Source: Providencia sneebia DSM 19967 (lineage in GTDB: Bacteria; Pseudomonadota; Gammaproteobacteria; Enterobacterales; Enterobacteriaceae). Taken from it: a stretch of 36,222 bases of DNA. Where the stretch lies: positions 2,870,327 through 2,906,548 of the forward strand of contig NZ_CM001773.1 in the NCBI RefSeq assembly GCF_000314895.2. Direction: 5' to 3'. Made by a program: the position numbers and the translations under genes. This document shows positions 21,728 to 31,738 of the stretch, one piece after another (positions within the stretch are counted from its first letter, which is position 1; each line of letters starts with the position of its first letter). The notes under the pieces were generated by a model, which did no database searches, was not told where the DNA came from, and saw only the letters and a program-made list of their open reading frames with translations.

Positions 21728-24700
21728 TTAGCCTAATTGTTTACGAGCATTACGGAAAATACGCATCCATGGGCTATCTTCTCCCCAATTTTCTGGGTGC
21801 CATGAATGACTAACAGTACGGAAAACGCGTTCAGGATGCGGCATCATAATCGTCGCACGTCCATCTCTAGAAGTAACAGACGTAATTCCGTTGATAGAGC
21901 CATTCGGGTTTGCTGGATATTTCTCAGTCACCTGACCATAATTATCAACAAAACGCAGTGCAATCAGTGAATTTTGCTCTAATTGTTGAATATGATCCGG
22001 CTGTCTAGCTTCCACAAGCCCTTCCCCATGCGAAACTGCAATAGGCATGCGGGAACCTTCCATATTTTGCAGTAACAAAGATGGGCTTTTCGCAACTTCA
22101 ACTAAACTGAATCGAGCTTCAAAACGTTCTGAACGGTTGCGTACAAAACGTGGCCATAAATCAGCTCCTGGGATCAGCTCATATAGGTTAGACATCATCT
22201 GGCAACCATTACAAACACCCAATGAAAGGGTATCTTGGCGCTCGAAGAAGCTTGCAAACTCATCTCGCACACGTGTATTAAACAGAATTGATTTCGCCCA
22301 TCCTTCGCCCGCACCTAACACATCACCATATGAGAAGCCACCACAAGCAACCAACGTATGGAAGTCAGCTAGTGATAAGTTACCAGCCAATAAATCACTC
22401 ATATGAACATCAATTGCGTCGAAACCAGCGCGATCAAATGCAGCGGCCATTTCAACATGCGAGTTCACACCTTGCTCACGTAAGATAGCAACTTTAGGAC
22501 GGCTACCCGATAAAATATAAGGTGCGGCAATATCTTCTGTGATATCAAAAGTCAGTTTTGTATTCAGGCCCGGATCGTTGAGGTCTAATTTGGCATTATG
22601 CTCTTCATCAGCACAAACCTCATTATCACGTAATCGCTGCATTTGCCATGTTGTTTCCGCCCACCATTCACGTAAAGTACTACGCAATTCACGGTAAACA
22701 ACCGTATCACGGCTGTTAATGATAACAGCATCATTTGGTGTCGCACTGCCGATAAAGTGCAAGCATTCACCAAGACCCGCTTGTGCAAAGCAATCTTCAA
22801 CATACTGGCGATCTTGCGCATTAATTTGGATTACAGCACCCAACTCTTCATTAAACAATGCAGCTAAAATATCTTCATCAAATTCACTAATATCAACATT
22901 CACACCACAATGACCCGCAAAAGCCATCTCAGCTAATGTCACAAATAATCCACCATCGGAGCGATCATGGTAAGCGAGTAATTTTTGTTCAGATAACAGT
23001 TTTTGTATTGCCTTAAAGAAGCCAGCTAATAATTGTGGGTCACGCACATCAGGAGCTTTATTACCCAACTGACGATAGACTTGCGCCAATGCTGAGCCAC
23101 CTAAAGCATTGTGCCCTTGACCAAGGTCAATCAATAATAGTGCATTATCAATATCAGATTTTAATTCAGGTGTGACAGTCAAACGCACATCTTCAACTCG
23201 GCCAAATGCACTAATAACCAATGATAATGGTGAAGTCATTTCGCGTTCTTCACCTTTCTCTTGCCAACGTGTTTTCATTGACATTGAGTCTTTACCGACA
23301 GGAATCGTTAGCCCTAAAGCAGGACATAACTCTTCACCAACGGCTTTCACGGCTTGATATAGACCCGCATCTTCCCCGGGATGTCCCGCTGCTGCCATCC
23401 AGTTTGCAGAAAGTTTAATGCGTTTAAGATCATTAATATAAGCACATGCAATATTCGTTAATGCTTCACCAACCGCCATACGCGCTGATGCGGCAAAGTC
23501 CAGTAAAGCAACCGGTGTTCTTTCACCAATTGACATTGCTTCACCATAATAACTGTCTAAACTTGCTGTCGTGACAGCGCAGTCGGCAACGGGTATTTGC
23601 CAAGGCCCAACCATTTGGTCACGGGCAACCATACCAGTAACCGTCCGGTCACCAATGGTGATAAGGAACGTTTTTCGGCAACAGCAGGAAGATGTAAAAC
23701 ACGTTTAACCGCTTCACTTAAGCTGATAGCGGTTCTATCTAAAGCATCCGGTTCGGCTTTTAATGTGTTCACATCACGCAGCATTTTTGGTGTTTTGCCC
23801 AGTAATACATCAAGTGGCATATCAATAGGCTGATTATTAAAGTGTGAATCATTTAATTTTAAATCACGTTGTTCAGTCGCTTCACCAATCACCGCAAAAG
23901 GTGCACGCTCACGTTCACAAATTGCGGTAAATAAAGGAAGCTGTTCTGGAGCAACTGCGAGGACATAGCGTTCTTGTGATTCATTACACCACACTTCCAA
24001 TGGACTCATTCCTGGTTCATCGTTCAGGATCTTACGGAGTTCAAAACAACCACCACGACCACCATCACTGACTAATTCAGGCATCGCATTAGATAGACCA
24101 CCTGCACCAACATCATGTATAAACAGAATTGGGTTATCATCACCAAGCTGCCAGCAGTTATCAATAACTTCTTGACAACGGCGCTCCATTTCTGGGTTAT
24201 CACGCTGTACTGATGCGAAATCTAAATCTGCATCTGATTGACCCGATGTCATTGATGAAGCGGCTCCCCCCCCTAAACCAATGTTCATTGATGGCCCACC
24301 TAAAACAATTAGTTTGGCGCCAACAGGGATTTCACCTTTTTGCACGTGATCCGCACGAATATTACCAATACCACCCGCTAACATAATGGGTTTATGGTAA
24401 CCACGCAGCTCTTCACCATTATGGCTTTTCACTTTTTCTTCATAGGTTCTAAAGTAACCAAGCAAAGCCGGTCGACCAAATTCATTATTAAATGCCGCAC
24501 CACCAAGAGGGCCATCTAACATGATATCAAGTGCAGTGACAATGCGCTCTGGCTTACCAAAATCTTCTTCCCAAGGCTGCTCAAAACCCGGAATTCGTAA
24601 GTTAGAAACAGAGAATCCAACTAAGCCAGCTTTTGGTTTCGCGCCGCGTCCCGTTGCACCTTCATCACGAATTTCACCACCAGAACCTGTCGCAGCACCC

Positions 24701-25614
24701 GGCCAAGGTGAAATAGCAGTAGGATGGTTATGGGTTTCCACCTTCATTAAAATGTGGGCATCTTCTTGATGATAGCGATAAGTGCGTCCTTCCGGTTCAG
24801 GGAAAAAACGCCCAACAGAAGAACCTTCCATTACCGCTGCATTATCTTTATAAGCAGACAAAACATAATCAGGCGTAGTTTCAAATGTATTTTTGATCAT
24901 CTTAAATAAAGATTTAGGCTGCTCTTCACCATCAATGATCCAATCTGCATTAAAAATTTTATGGCGACAATGTTCTGAGTTTGCTTGTGCAAACATATAT
25001 AGCTCAATATCCGTAGGATTACGTTTTAACTCAGTAAACGCTGCCAGCAGATAATCAATTTCATCATCAGCCAATGCTAATCCCATTTCAGCATTCGCTT
25101 TCTCAAGTGCTGAACGACCTGATGCCATGATATCAATCACTTTCATTGGCGCAGGTTGTTGATGAGTAAATAAGCTCTCTGCTTGTTCTAAAGCTGCAAA
25201 TGTTGTCTCCATCATGCGGTCATGCAATAAATCAGCAACTTGCTGCCATTGCGCTTCAGACAATGATTCTGCTTGAACATAGTAAGCAATGCCGCGCTCA
25301 ATTCTCTCAACTTGAGATAAACCGCAATTATGGGCAATATCAGTTGCTTTAGAAGACCAAGGTGAAATAGTGCCAGGGCGTGGAGTGACTAAAATCAATT
25401 TACCAAATGGTTCATGTTCCGCTAATGATGGCCCATATTTAAGCAAACTACGCAATTTTCCTTGCTCGCTGTCACTTAATGGTGCTGATAACTCAGCAAA
25501 GTGCATAAATTCAGCATAGATATCCGTAACGGGAAGCTTTTTTTCCGCAAATAGCGCTAAAAGGCGGGTAATACGAAATGCTGATAGAGCAGGTGAACCA
25601 CGCAAAATTTCCAT
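21728..25614 (-). pseudogene. purL: Phosphoribosylformylglycinamidine synthase, interrupted by a one-base frameshift
   Basis: PurL carries out the fourth step of purine synthesis, amidating FGAR with glutamine and ATP. The span from the ATG at 25614 is one base short of a 1295-residue gene, the E. coli length. The first frame runs to about residue 646 (HLPAVAEK) and then reads nonsense to a stop at 23557. The second frame resumes with the expected [15 protein letters not shown] and continues to the end, with the amidotransferase Cys in GVCNGCQM and His/Glu in PHPERVFR. The reverse strand has GCCGAAAAACG where GCCGAAAAAACG restores the frame; the short A-run is at 23671–23675. Everything else is well conserved, so the lesion is recent or a sequencing error. 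Confidence 0.93.
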
Positions 25615-25703
25615 AGTTTTAGTTTCTCTCTTGTAAACGCCAACCCTGACAATAAATAAAAAGCAGGGGAACTGGGTGCTATTATAGAGCAATGCGAATC
25701 AAT

Positions 25704-25719
25704 ACGAAACCGTTTGCGT
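25704..25719 (-). promoter_or_regulatory. PurR operator of purL
   Basis: ACGCAAACGGTTTCGT on the reverse strand matches all fixed positions of ANGCAANCGNTTNCNT. It lies about 90 bases upstream of the purL start. purL is a PurR target in E. coli. Confidence 0.88.
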
Positions 25720-25879
25720 GAGTAAAAATAGAGCAAACTACTAAATATTATTAAAAAGGAATTAACACAATATTGGTTGCATGGATCATAATTGTTGAGC
25801 AAAATGTCTAAACACTGGAAATATAACCATTACTTAAAACAGTTTTTATTTTAACATTCGTCTACACACGAGATATTTT

Positions 25880-27508
25880 TTGAACAACATCAAGATTAAC
25901 TATGTAATCATTGTGATTATTGCGCTTCTTGCCGCTATGATTATTGGTCTTAATATTCGCTGGCCTAGTACACAAAACAACCAGCTGAATCAAATCCTCT
26001 CTCGAGGTGAACTTCGTGTTAGCGCAATTAGCTCTCCTCTAATCTATGTTGATGAACAAAAAAACTTCCATGGTTTTGATTATGAGTTGGTCCAAAGCTT
26101 TGCTGATTATCTTGGAGTTAAACTCGTTATCACAATGATGCCGACAGTAGAATCACTGTTTTCCGATCTTGAAGATGATAACGCTGACATTGGAGTTGCG
26201 GGTCTTCTTTATAATAAAGATCGCCTGCATAAAATGAAAACAGGCCCTAAATACCTTAACGTGACACAACAATTGGTTTATCGTAAGGGCATGACTCGCC
26301 CCAAAAGTTTCAATGAAATCAATGGAAATTTAGTTATCATGGCGGGTTCTGCGCATGCGAGTACATTAAGAGAAATATCAGCGTTTTATCCTGAATTAAA
26401 ATGGAGTGAAACAACGGAATATACAACAAATCAATTATTAGAGATGGTTGCTAAAGGTTTAATTGATTACACCCTTGAAGATTCTATTGCGGTCGCTCTT
26501 CAACAACGTATTCATCCTGAAATTGCTGTAGGTTTCGACCTTGTTGATGATCATGCAATAACTTGGTATATGAAGCGTTTGAATGATGATAGCCTTAATG
26601 CTGCCCTCCTCGACTTTTTCAATGCCAGTAATGAAGTTGAGCTACTCGCTAGGCTAGATGAAAAATATTTTAGTCATGTTGGTTCATTTGATTATTTTGA
26701 TACCATCGCATTTATTAATGCAATCAATAATAAACTTCCGACTTATCAGCCTCTGTTTGAAAAATATGCATCTGCAATTGATTGGCAACTCTTAGCAGCG
26801 ATTGCATGGCAAGAATCACATTGGGAACCGCTCGCCACTTCCCCTACCGGTGTACGTGGGCTTATGATGCTCACAAAACCAACAGCTGAAACAATGGGTG
26901 TTTCCGATAGATTAGATGCTGAAGAAAGTATCAAGGGCGGATCTGCCTATCTTGAATATTTAATGCAACGCTTACCCGTATCAATTGCGGATGATGATCG
27001 CATTTGGTTTGCTTTATCCGCTTATAATATGGGTTATGGGCACATGCAAGATGTGCGTAAACTGACTGAACTACAAGGTGGCGATCCTGACCGCTGGCTT
27101 GATGTCAAAGCAAGATTGCCTTTATTAACGCAGAAGAAATATTATTCTCAATTAAATTATGGCTATGCTCGAGGCCATGAAGCTTATCGCTATGTGGAAA
27201 ATATTCGACGTTATCACCAAAGTTTAGTTGGCTACTTGCAAAATCAAGATAAAAAGCAAAAAGCATTAGAATTAGTTGAAGGTTCACTGATCCAGTTCCC
27301 AGTGGTAGAAACAGCCACCACCAAAGAAAATACAGAGCAAAAGATAATTGATAAGAAAATAGTCGAAAAAGTGAAATTAAATCATACTACAGCGCCAACA
27401 TCTGAGTACCAATTGCCTACATTATCTCTACCTGATGACAAGTTATCTCTTGGGCAATATTTATTATCTATTGACTCTAAAACCAGCGCTAAAAATAATC
27501 ATGAATGA
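25880..27508 (+). CDS. mltF: Membrane-bound lytic murein transglycosylase F
   Basis: MltF cleaves peptidoglycan glycan strands to 1,6-anhydro ends at the outer membrane. The order is a signal or anchor segment (about 8–26), a periplasmic solute-binding-like domain (RGELRVSAISSPLIYVDE to about residue 270), then a C-terminal lytic transglycosylase domain with the catalytic Glu in AIAWQESHWEPLATSPTGVRGLMMLT and IWFALSAYNMGYGHM. It has 542 residues against 518 in E. coli, the extra length in the low-complexity tail. The start is TTG: the following NNIKINYVIIVI aligns with E. coli MltF and no better ATG exists. It diverges from purL, as in E. coli. Confidence 0.93.
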   Translation: MNNIKINYVIIVIIALLAAMIIGLNIRWPSTQNNQLNQILSRGELRVSAISSPLIYVDEQKNFHGFDYELVQSFADYLGVKLVITMMPTVESLFSDLEDDNADIGVAGLLYNKDRLHKMKTGPKYLNVTQQLVYRKGMTRPKSFNEINGNLVIMAGSAHASTLREISAFYPELKWSETTEYTTNQLLEMVAKGLIDYTLEDSIAVALQQRIHPEIAVGFDLVDDHAITWYMKRLNDDSLNAALLDFFNASNEVELLARLDEKYFSHVGSFDYFDTIAFINAINNKLPTYQPLFEKYASAIDWQLLAAIAWQESHWEPLATSPTGVRGLMMLTKPTAETMGVSDRLDAEESIKGGSAYLEYLMQRLPVSIADDDRIWFALSAYNMGYGHMQDVRKLTELQGGDPDRWLDVKARLPLLTQKKYYSQLNYGYARGHEAYRYVENIRRYHQSLVGYLQNQDKKQKALELVEGSLIQFPVVETATTKENTEQKIIDKKIVEKVKLNHTTAPTSEYQLPTLSLPDDKLSLGQYLLSIDSKTSAKNNHE

Positions 27509-27611
27509 CTAGTTGAATGATGCCAAAGAACAACTAACATTACCCTAACTTATAAAACAAGTTAACTATTACAGATATACAGTTTATTTAAAGGTCATCA
27601 TTCAGTAAAAA

Positions 27612-28121
27612 TTAAACTTGGCTATTTTGTTGGCTTAACATGCGTTTTTGTAACTTCTTTTCATTACGACGCATTTTAAAAAATGCACTTAGCATCGTTG
27701 AACAACTTTCCGCTAATACACCGCCAGTAACTTCAACATAATGATTTAGTCCAGAATGACCCATTATGTCTATAAACGAACCACATGCGCCCGTTTTAAA
27801 ATCTTTAGCACCATAAACTAGACGATTTATCCTGCTATGGATCATTGCACCTGCACACATAATGCAAGGTTCTAATGTGACATACAGAGTTGTATCAAGA
27901 AGGCGATAATTATTAAGAGACTGACCTGCTTTTTGTATTGCAACAATTTCAGCATGTGCAGTAGCATCATGATTTTGAATCGAACAATTCCAACCTGTAG
28001 CAATTAACTGATTATCTCTTACCAATAATGCGCCGACAGGAATTTCCCCTGCATCTTGAGCTTTCAGTGCTAACTCTAAAGCTTGTTTCATCCAATATTG
28101 GTCTATCTCTTCTTGCGTCAC
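27612..28121 (-). CDS. tadA: tRNA-specific adenosine deaminase
   Basis: TadA converts the wobble adenosine of tRNA-Arg(ACG) to inosine. It is a zinc deaminase with the catalytic motif HAEIVAIQKAG and the zinc cysteines in PCIMCAGAMIHSRI. The 169 residues align with E. coli TadA except at the ends. The start is GTG at 28121, with GAGG five bases before it. The 100 bases between it and mltF hold no clear terminator. leuE lies 71 bases upstream on the same strand, so read-through from leuE is possible. Confidence 0.95.
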   Translation of the reverse strand: MTQEEIDQYWMKQALELALKAQDAGEIPVGALLVRDNQLIATGWNCSIQNHDATAHAEIVAIQKAGQSLNNYRLLDTTLYVTLEPCIMCAGAMIHSRINRLVYGAKDFKTGACGSFIDIMGHSGLNHYVEVTGGVLAESCSTMLSAFFKMRRNEKKLQKRMLSQQNSQV

Positions 28122-28192
28122 ATTTACCTCAACGTCATTATTTTTCAGGGATTATGACTAATTGTCAGTTTGAGTGCAATTTCGATACAGAC

Positions 28193-28843
28193 TCAACTAT
28201 GACTAAAGATGGCTAGTTTTGCTGCAAACCCCATAAAAAATGCACCGACAGTACAATTTCCAAGCTTAGCAAGAACCTGTTTTTCTCGTAAGAAACGCGC
28301 AATGAGATAGCCACTAAAAATCAATAAACTCAAATAAAGAAAACTCGTTAGCTCTAAAATAGAAGCTAAAACCAAGTAAGGAACCCATGATTGCGCATAA
28401 CTAAAATCAATAAATTGAATAAAAAAGGAGATATAAAATAAAATTGCTTTCGGGTTTGTCAAACTCAGAACTAAAGCTCGGATAAAATAGCTTTCAGATT
28501 TTACAGGAACAGGTTCAGCAGTTGTTGATTTTGATTTAGGCTGGAAAAAAGTCGCGTAAAGAATTTTAACACCTAAATAAAGTAAATAGGCCGCTCCTAA
28601 ATAGCGCACAATCATAAATAAAACGGGAGATGCTTTGATGACAGAAGCAACCCCGATAAAAGAGAGAAAAATAAGTATCGCATCCCCTGTCAAAACGCCT
28701 AGAACTGCTCTATAACCCGATCGTGTGCCATGCGAGGTACTTGTTTTTAAAACATATAAAGAATTTGGGCCTGGCACGATAATGATCAAAATTAACCCGG
28801 CTAAGTAAGTCCAAAAATTTAAAACACCCAGTTCTGCAAACAT
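28193..28843 (-). CDS. leuE: Leucine efflux protein LeuE (LysE/RhtB family)
   Basis: This is an inner-membrane exporter of leucine and similar amino acids. It has 216 residues with six hydrophobic segments. The family signature VPGPNSLYVLKTS is near residue 25. Identity to E. coli LeuE is clear: MFAELGVLNFWTYLAGLIL, VRYLGAAYLLYLGVKILYAT and LSLTNPKAILFYISFFIQF. LysE-family members are hard to separate by substrate, but the match to LeuE is good over the full length. Confidence 0.85.
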   Translation of the reverse strand: MFAELGVLNFWTYLAGLILIIIVPGPNSLYVLKTSTSHGTRSGYRAVLGVLTGDAILIFLSFIGVASVIKASPVLFMIVRYLGAAYLLYLGVKILYATFFQPKSKSTTAEPVPVKSESYFIRALVLSLTNPKAILFYISFFIQFIDFSYAQSWVPYLVLASILELTSFLYLSLLIFSGYLIARFLREKQVLAKLGNCTVGAFFMGFAAKLAIFSHS

Positions 28844-29040
28844 AAAATAATCCTTCTCATTTTTTTATTATTTTTACCATAATTTTTAATTTTGTAAAAA
28901 TTTATTCGCACTATTAATTTTTAATCATTAAAATAGATAAAAGAAGCTAATAATAATCATTCTTTAAAATAATCTCTATTTTCATACAATAACTAGGCTT
29001 TAAATTAGGCTCCTATAAACAAACTTATTAAGGACATAAT

Positions 29041-29505
29041 ATGGCTATTGATCAAACAGGTATACAAGCTGGAACATTTGAAACTTTTTATCCAACTAAT
29101 ATTGTCTATTCAGTAGGGAGAAAATACTTTTTCTTAGGTCATACCCCACAAGAGAATGGTTACTTTATTTATAATGTGACTGATACAGGAAATATCGACA
29201 ATAGTAAAACTCTTCATAAAGGAAAATTGAGTTTTTATTTGAGTAATTTACAATATGTTCAAGACTCTGTTCAAAATAAAAGTTATTTGTACGGTTATAA
29301 TTTAAATGATAAAACAATTCAGCTGTATGTTGTTTTAGATAACGGTAATATTGAGAATGTTTATAACTTTAAGTTTAATGCTGCAGGCATGTCTATTCGT
29401 ACCACATCATTCTATGTTATAAATGGTGTACTATTCTATTATTACCAATATGAGAAATCAAAAGAGTGGGAACTATTCACTGTAAAAATTCTCGGAACAG
29501 CATAA
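29041..29505 (+). CDS. Unrecognised small protein with a 52-residue internal repeat
   Basis: I do not recognise this 154-residue protein. It is acidic to neutral, rich in Tyr, Asn, Phe and Gly, has no signal peptide, membrane segment or cysteine, and begins after a good AAGGA ribosome binding site. It contains an internal repeat with a 52-residue period: K28-Y-F-F-L-G33 corresponds to K80-S-Y-L-Y-G85, and D48-T-G-N-I-D-N54 to D100-N-G-N-I-E-N106. A third, partial unit ends WELFTVKILG. Alternating hydrophobic patterns suggest beta sheets, such as propeller blades of a lectin-like protein; that is inference. It is AT-richer than the core genes and sits at the edge of the phage-like block. Confidence 0.7.
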   Translation: MAIDQTGIQAGTFETFYPTNIVYSVGRKYFFLGHTPQENGYFIYNVTDTGNIDNSKTLHKGKLSFYLSNLQYVQDSVQNKSYLYGYNLNDKTIQLYVVLDNGNIENVYNFKFNAAGMSIRTTSFYVINGVLFYYYQYEKSKEWELFTVKILGTA

Positions 29506-30195
29506 ATAAAAAAATTTATTAACTTATTGAAATTTTTTATCATATGAAATTGTTAAAAATTTATTACCAGATAATTATATTTGAAAAATAAATATAATCT
29601 TCTATTGTGATACTAAATTAACAAGAAACAAAATATAATAATGCTAAGGGTGATTATTCTTCAATCACCCTTATTTATTCAAATGCATAATAATCAATAG
29701 TAAATATAATCCTTCACAGCACCTAAATATCATCATTTAAACATTAATCTAAAATAAAATATAAATAATAGTTCCTACATATATCAATATACTTTTATTC
29801 CTTTATTAGCAAATCACCATTCTTATAAAAAAGAATCAAACAATAAAATTTATCTATTTTAAACTCAATCAACCAATTTTATGTCATAACATCAAAGAAA
29901 CTACGGTTAGAGGTTTAGATTTTGAAATTTGATGTATAATACGTCAAATAACAGATGGAAGTAACGAATAGGTGCAAGATATAAGTTACTGATTATTAAT
30001 TAAATTAAACGTAAGTTATTGATATGGCTCTATTAATTACTAAAAAATGCATCAATTGTGATATGTGATTCATTCCAATAAAAACACAATAAAATCATAG
30101 CAATATAATTCCGTGTTATGATTTGTGTTTCTCTCAATATAGTTAACAACACAAAAATCTTCTGTATAGTAACACAAAAAAACTTCATTTCTGTA
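29506..30195. other. AT-rich intergenic region at the left edge of the phage-like block
   Basis: There is no convincing gene in these 690 bases. They hold one terminator at 29645–29680 and otherwise very AT-rich sequence. The host/element junction probably lies here, but I could not identify an attachment-site repeat, integrase or tRNA. Confidence 0.45.
29645..29680 (+). terminator. Terminator downstream of the repeat-protein gene
   Basis: TAAGGGTGAT pairs perfectly with ATCACCCTTA around a nine-base loop, followed by TTTATTC. It lies 140 bases after the gene's stop. Confidence 0.65.
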
Positions 30196-30244
30196 TTGCG
30201 TAAACCCGTTTAACTGTATATAAATACACTGTACAAATTAACAG
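30196..30244 (+). promoter_or_regulatory. LexA-controlled promoter with two abutting LexA boxes
   Basis: Box 1, CTGTATATAAATACAC (30214–30229), has a single departure from CTG-N10-CAG. Box 2, CTGTACAAATTAACAG (30229–30244), has perfect CTGT and ACAG ends. They share one base. A possible promoter, TTGCGT (30196) and TATAAA (30219) 17 bases apart, has its -10 inside box 1, so LexA would block it. The dinI-like gene starts 20 bases after box 2. Confidence 0.8.
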
Positions 30245-30263
30245 TTAAATGAGGGGTTACATT

Positions 30264-30551
30264 ATGCCACGTATTGAAATTCTCTTTGATAAAGAAAATA
30301 GCAATAAGCCATCTGAAAAAGTACGCAATGCTCTACGTGAGCAAGTGATACACAAGATTGGTGATAAGTACGGCCCGCTAAACGTCAGGGTGGCGCTAAG
30401 TTCGTCAACATCATTAGTGGTCACTGGTGCTAAAAGTGACGATGCGACTAAAGAAATAAATCAAATTATCGAAGATATTTGGCTTGATGACTCATGGGTA
30501 TGCTATAGCCGAATGCGAAGGGGTAACGACATTACCACCGACCTGTTTTAA
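30264..30551 (+). CDS. DinI-like SOS protein with an abnormal C-terminal end
   Basis: DinI-family proteins modulate RecA filaments during the SOS response. Residues 1 to about 80 are a complete DinI-like domain (MPRIEILFDKENSNKPSEKV, SSTSLVVTGAKSDDATKEIN, EDIWLDDSWV). DinI proteins normally stop at or just after the SWV position; here the frame runs on for 16 unrelated residues (CYSRMRRGNDITTDLF), which are the DUF2800 coding sequence read in another frame. The ATG at 30264 follows GAGGGG. The gene is driven by the double LexA box, and 3' truncation by a deletion is the likely cause of the extension. Confidence 0.85.
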   Translation: MPRIEILFDKENSNKPSEKVRNALREQVIHKIGDKYGPLNVRVALSSSTSLVVTGAKSDDATKEINQIIEDIWLDDSWVCYSRMRRGNDITTDLF

Positions 30552-31134
30552 TCCCGGTGAAAAACAGTGTCGCTTTTGTAAAGCCAAAGGCGGTTTATGC
30601 GCAGCCGAAGCACAACATGCTCTTGAGTTGGTGAAAGGTGATTTTGTCGATTTAACCGCACCAATTGAGGAGCAGCTTAGCGAAGTACCTCAGCGAATTA
30701 CGGTATTAGAACCTGCACAGTTAGCGGAAATTTACAAAGGGCTAGATTTTGTAGAAAACTTCTGCAAGAACCTACGTGCTCGTGTCGCAGATGAACTTAA
30801 TGTGGGGCACACCGTACCGGGCTTGAAACTGGTCACGGGTAAATTAGGTAACCGGGCATGGGGTAACGAGACCGAAGCTGAAGCCACATTAAAAGGCTTT
30901 AGACTTAAGCGCGAAGAAATGTACAGCATGAAGCTGATTAGCCCTACTCAAGCCGAAAAGCTAATCAAGAAGGATAACCCTCGCCGCTGGACAAAATTAG
31001 AGTCGCTCATTACCCGAGCTGAAGGTAAGCCTGTTATTACACTCGAATCAGACCCACGCCCTGCTCTTGTCATCAACCCCGAAAACGATTTTGACGATGT
31101 GACCGACGAGTCACTCGCCGCTGACCTCATTTAA
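30484..31134 (+). pseudogene. DUF2800 phage protein, 5' part missing
   Basis: The protein matches the C-terminal part of phage DUF2800 proteins. These normally have nearly 400 residues and carry a PD-(D/E)xK nuclease-like N-terminal half followed by a cysteine cluster. The cluster is present at its very start (FNPGEKQCRFCKAKGGLCAA), but the N-terminal half is absent. The frame opens inside the end of the dinI-like gene at ATG-ATG (30484/30487) with no clear ribosome binding site. The remaining 200 residues are well formed and end 15 bases before the next gene. I read it as the product of a deletion that joined dinI to the middle of this gene; a functional short form is possible. Confidence 0.72.
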
Positions 31135-31149
31135 TTAAAGGTACCCAAT

Positions 31150-31701
31150 ATGAAAGTTAAATTATCCAATGTCCGTTTGGCATTCCCTGATCTGTTCGAA
31201 GCAACCCAAGTTAACGGGCAAGGCGATTACAAATTCCGCGCTACGTTTCTTATCCCCAAAAACCGCACAGATTTAATCGAAGCGATTGAAAACGCAATTA
31301 AGCAAGTCGCTACGGCAAAATGGGGGGCGAAAGCTGATGCAGTTCTCAAGTCTATTCGCGGTAACTCAATGCGCTTTAACTTCCGCGACGGGGACGAGAA
31401 AATTGAGTATGATGGATATGCAGATCACATGTACATCGGTGCAAGCAACAAAGCCCGACCACTGGTTATTGACCGTGATCGCACTCCGTTAACGGCACAA
31501 GATGGTCGACCTTACTCAGGTTGCTACGTCAATGCAACTATCACTATTTTTGCCTATGACAACCAAGGCAAGGGCATTTCCGCATCATTAGGCGGTGTTC
31601 AGTTCTTCCGTGATGGTGACGCTTTCGCAGGTGGCGGTGTCGCGAGTGAAGATGACTTCGATGATCTTAGTGTCGCCGAAGAGGAAGAATCACTTATTTA
31701 A
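31150..31701 (+). CDS. DUF2815 family phage single-strand-DNA-binding-like protein
   Basis: This 183-residue protein (MKVKLSNVRLAFPDLFEATQ, FRATFLIPKNRTDLIEAIEN, SGCYVNATITIFAYDNQGKG, SASLGGVQFFRDGD) belongs to DUF2815. The family is typical of phage replication modules, next to DUF2800 and a family A polymerase, and is thought to act like a single-strand binding protein. The acidic tail (EDDFDDLSVAEEEESLI) resembles the protein-contact tails of such proteins. AAAGG stands before the ATG. In comparable modules the polymerase gene follows closely; here a reverse-strand nuclease gene intervenes. Confidence 0.85.
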   Translation: MKVKLSNVRLAFPDLFEATQVNGQGDYKFRATFLIPKNRTDLIEAIENAIKQVATAKWGAKADAVLKSIRGNSMRFNFRDGDEKIEYDGYADHMYIGASNKARPLVIDRDRTPLTAQDGRPYSGCYVNATITIFAYDNQGKGISASLGGVQFFRDGDAFAGGGVASEDDFDDLSVAEEEESLI

Positions 31702-31708
31702 ATTTAGT

Positions 31709-31734
31709 TCGCTGGCATCGATAGATGCCAGCTC
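31709..31734. terminator. Hairpin between the DUF2815 gene and the nuclease gene
   Basis: GCTGGCATC (31711–31719) pairs perfectly with GATGCCAGC (31724–31732) around GATA. It separates two convergent genes. T-runs are poor in both directions, so efficiency is uncertain. Confidence 0.5.
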
Positions 31735-31738
31735 TTAA

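Noticed and set aside
23660..23680. Programmed -1 frameshifting in purL
   Set aside because: One tRNA could slip on the A-run, but there is no canonical slippery heptamer, and the full-length frame is restored by one added base; a sequencing error or mutation is more likely.
29506..30195. CRISPR array or tandem repeats in the AT-rich stretch
   Set aside because: Short AT-rich words recur by composition only; there are no regularly spaced identical repeats.
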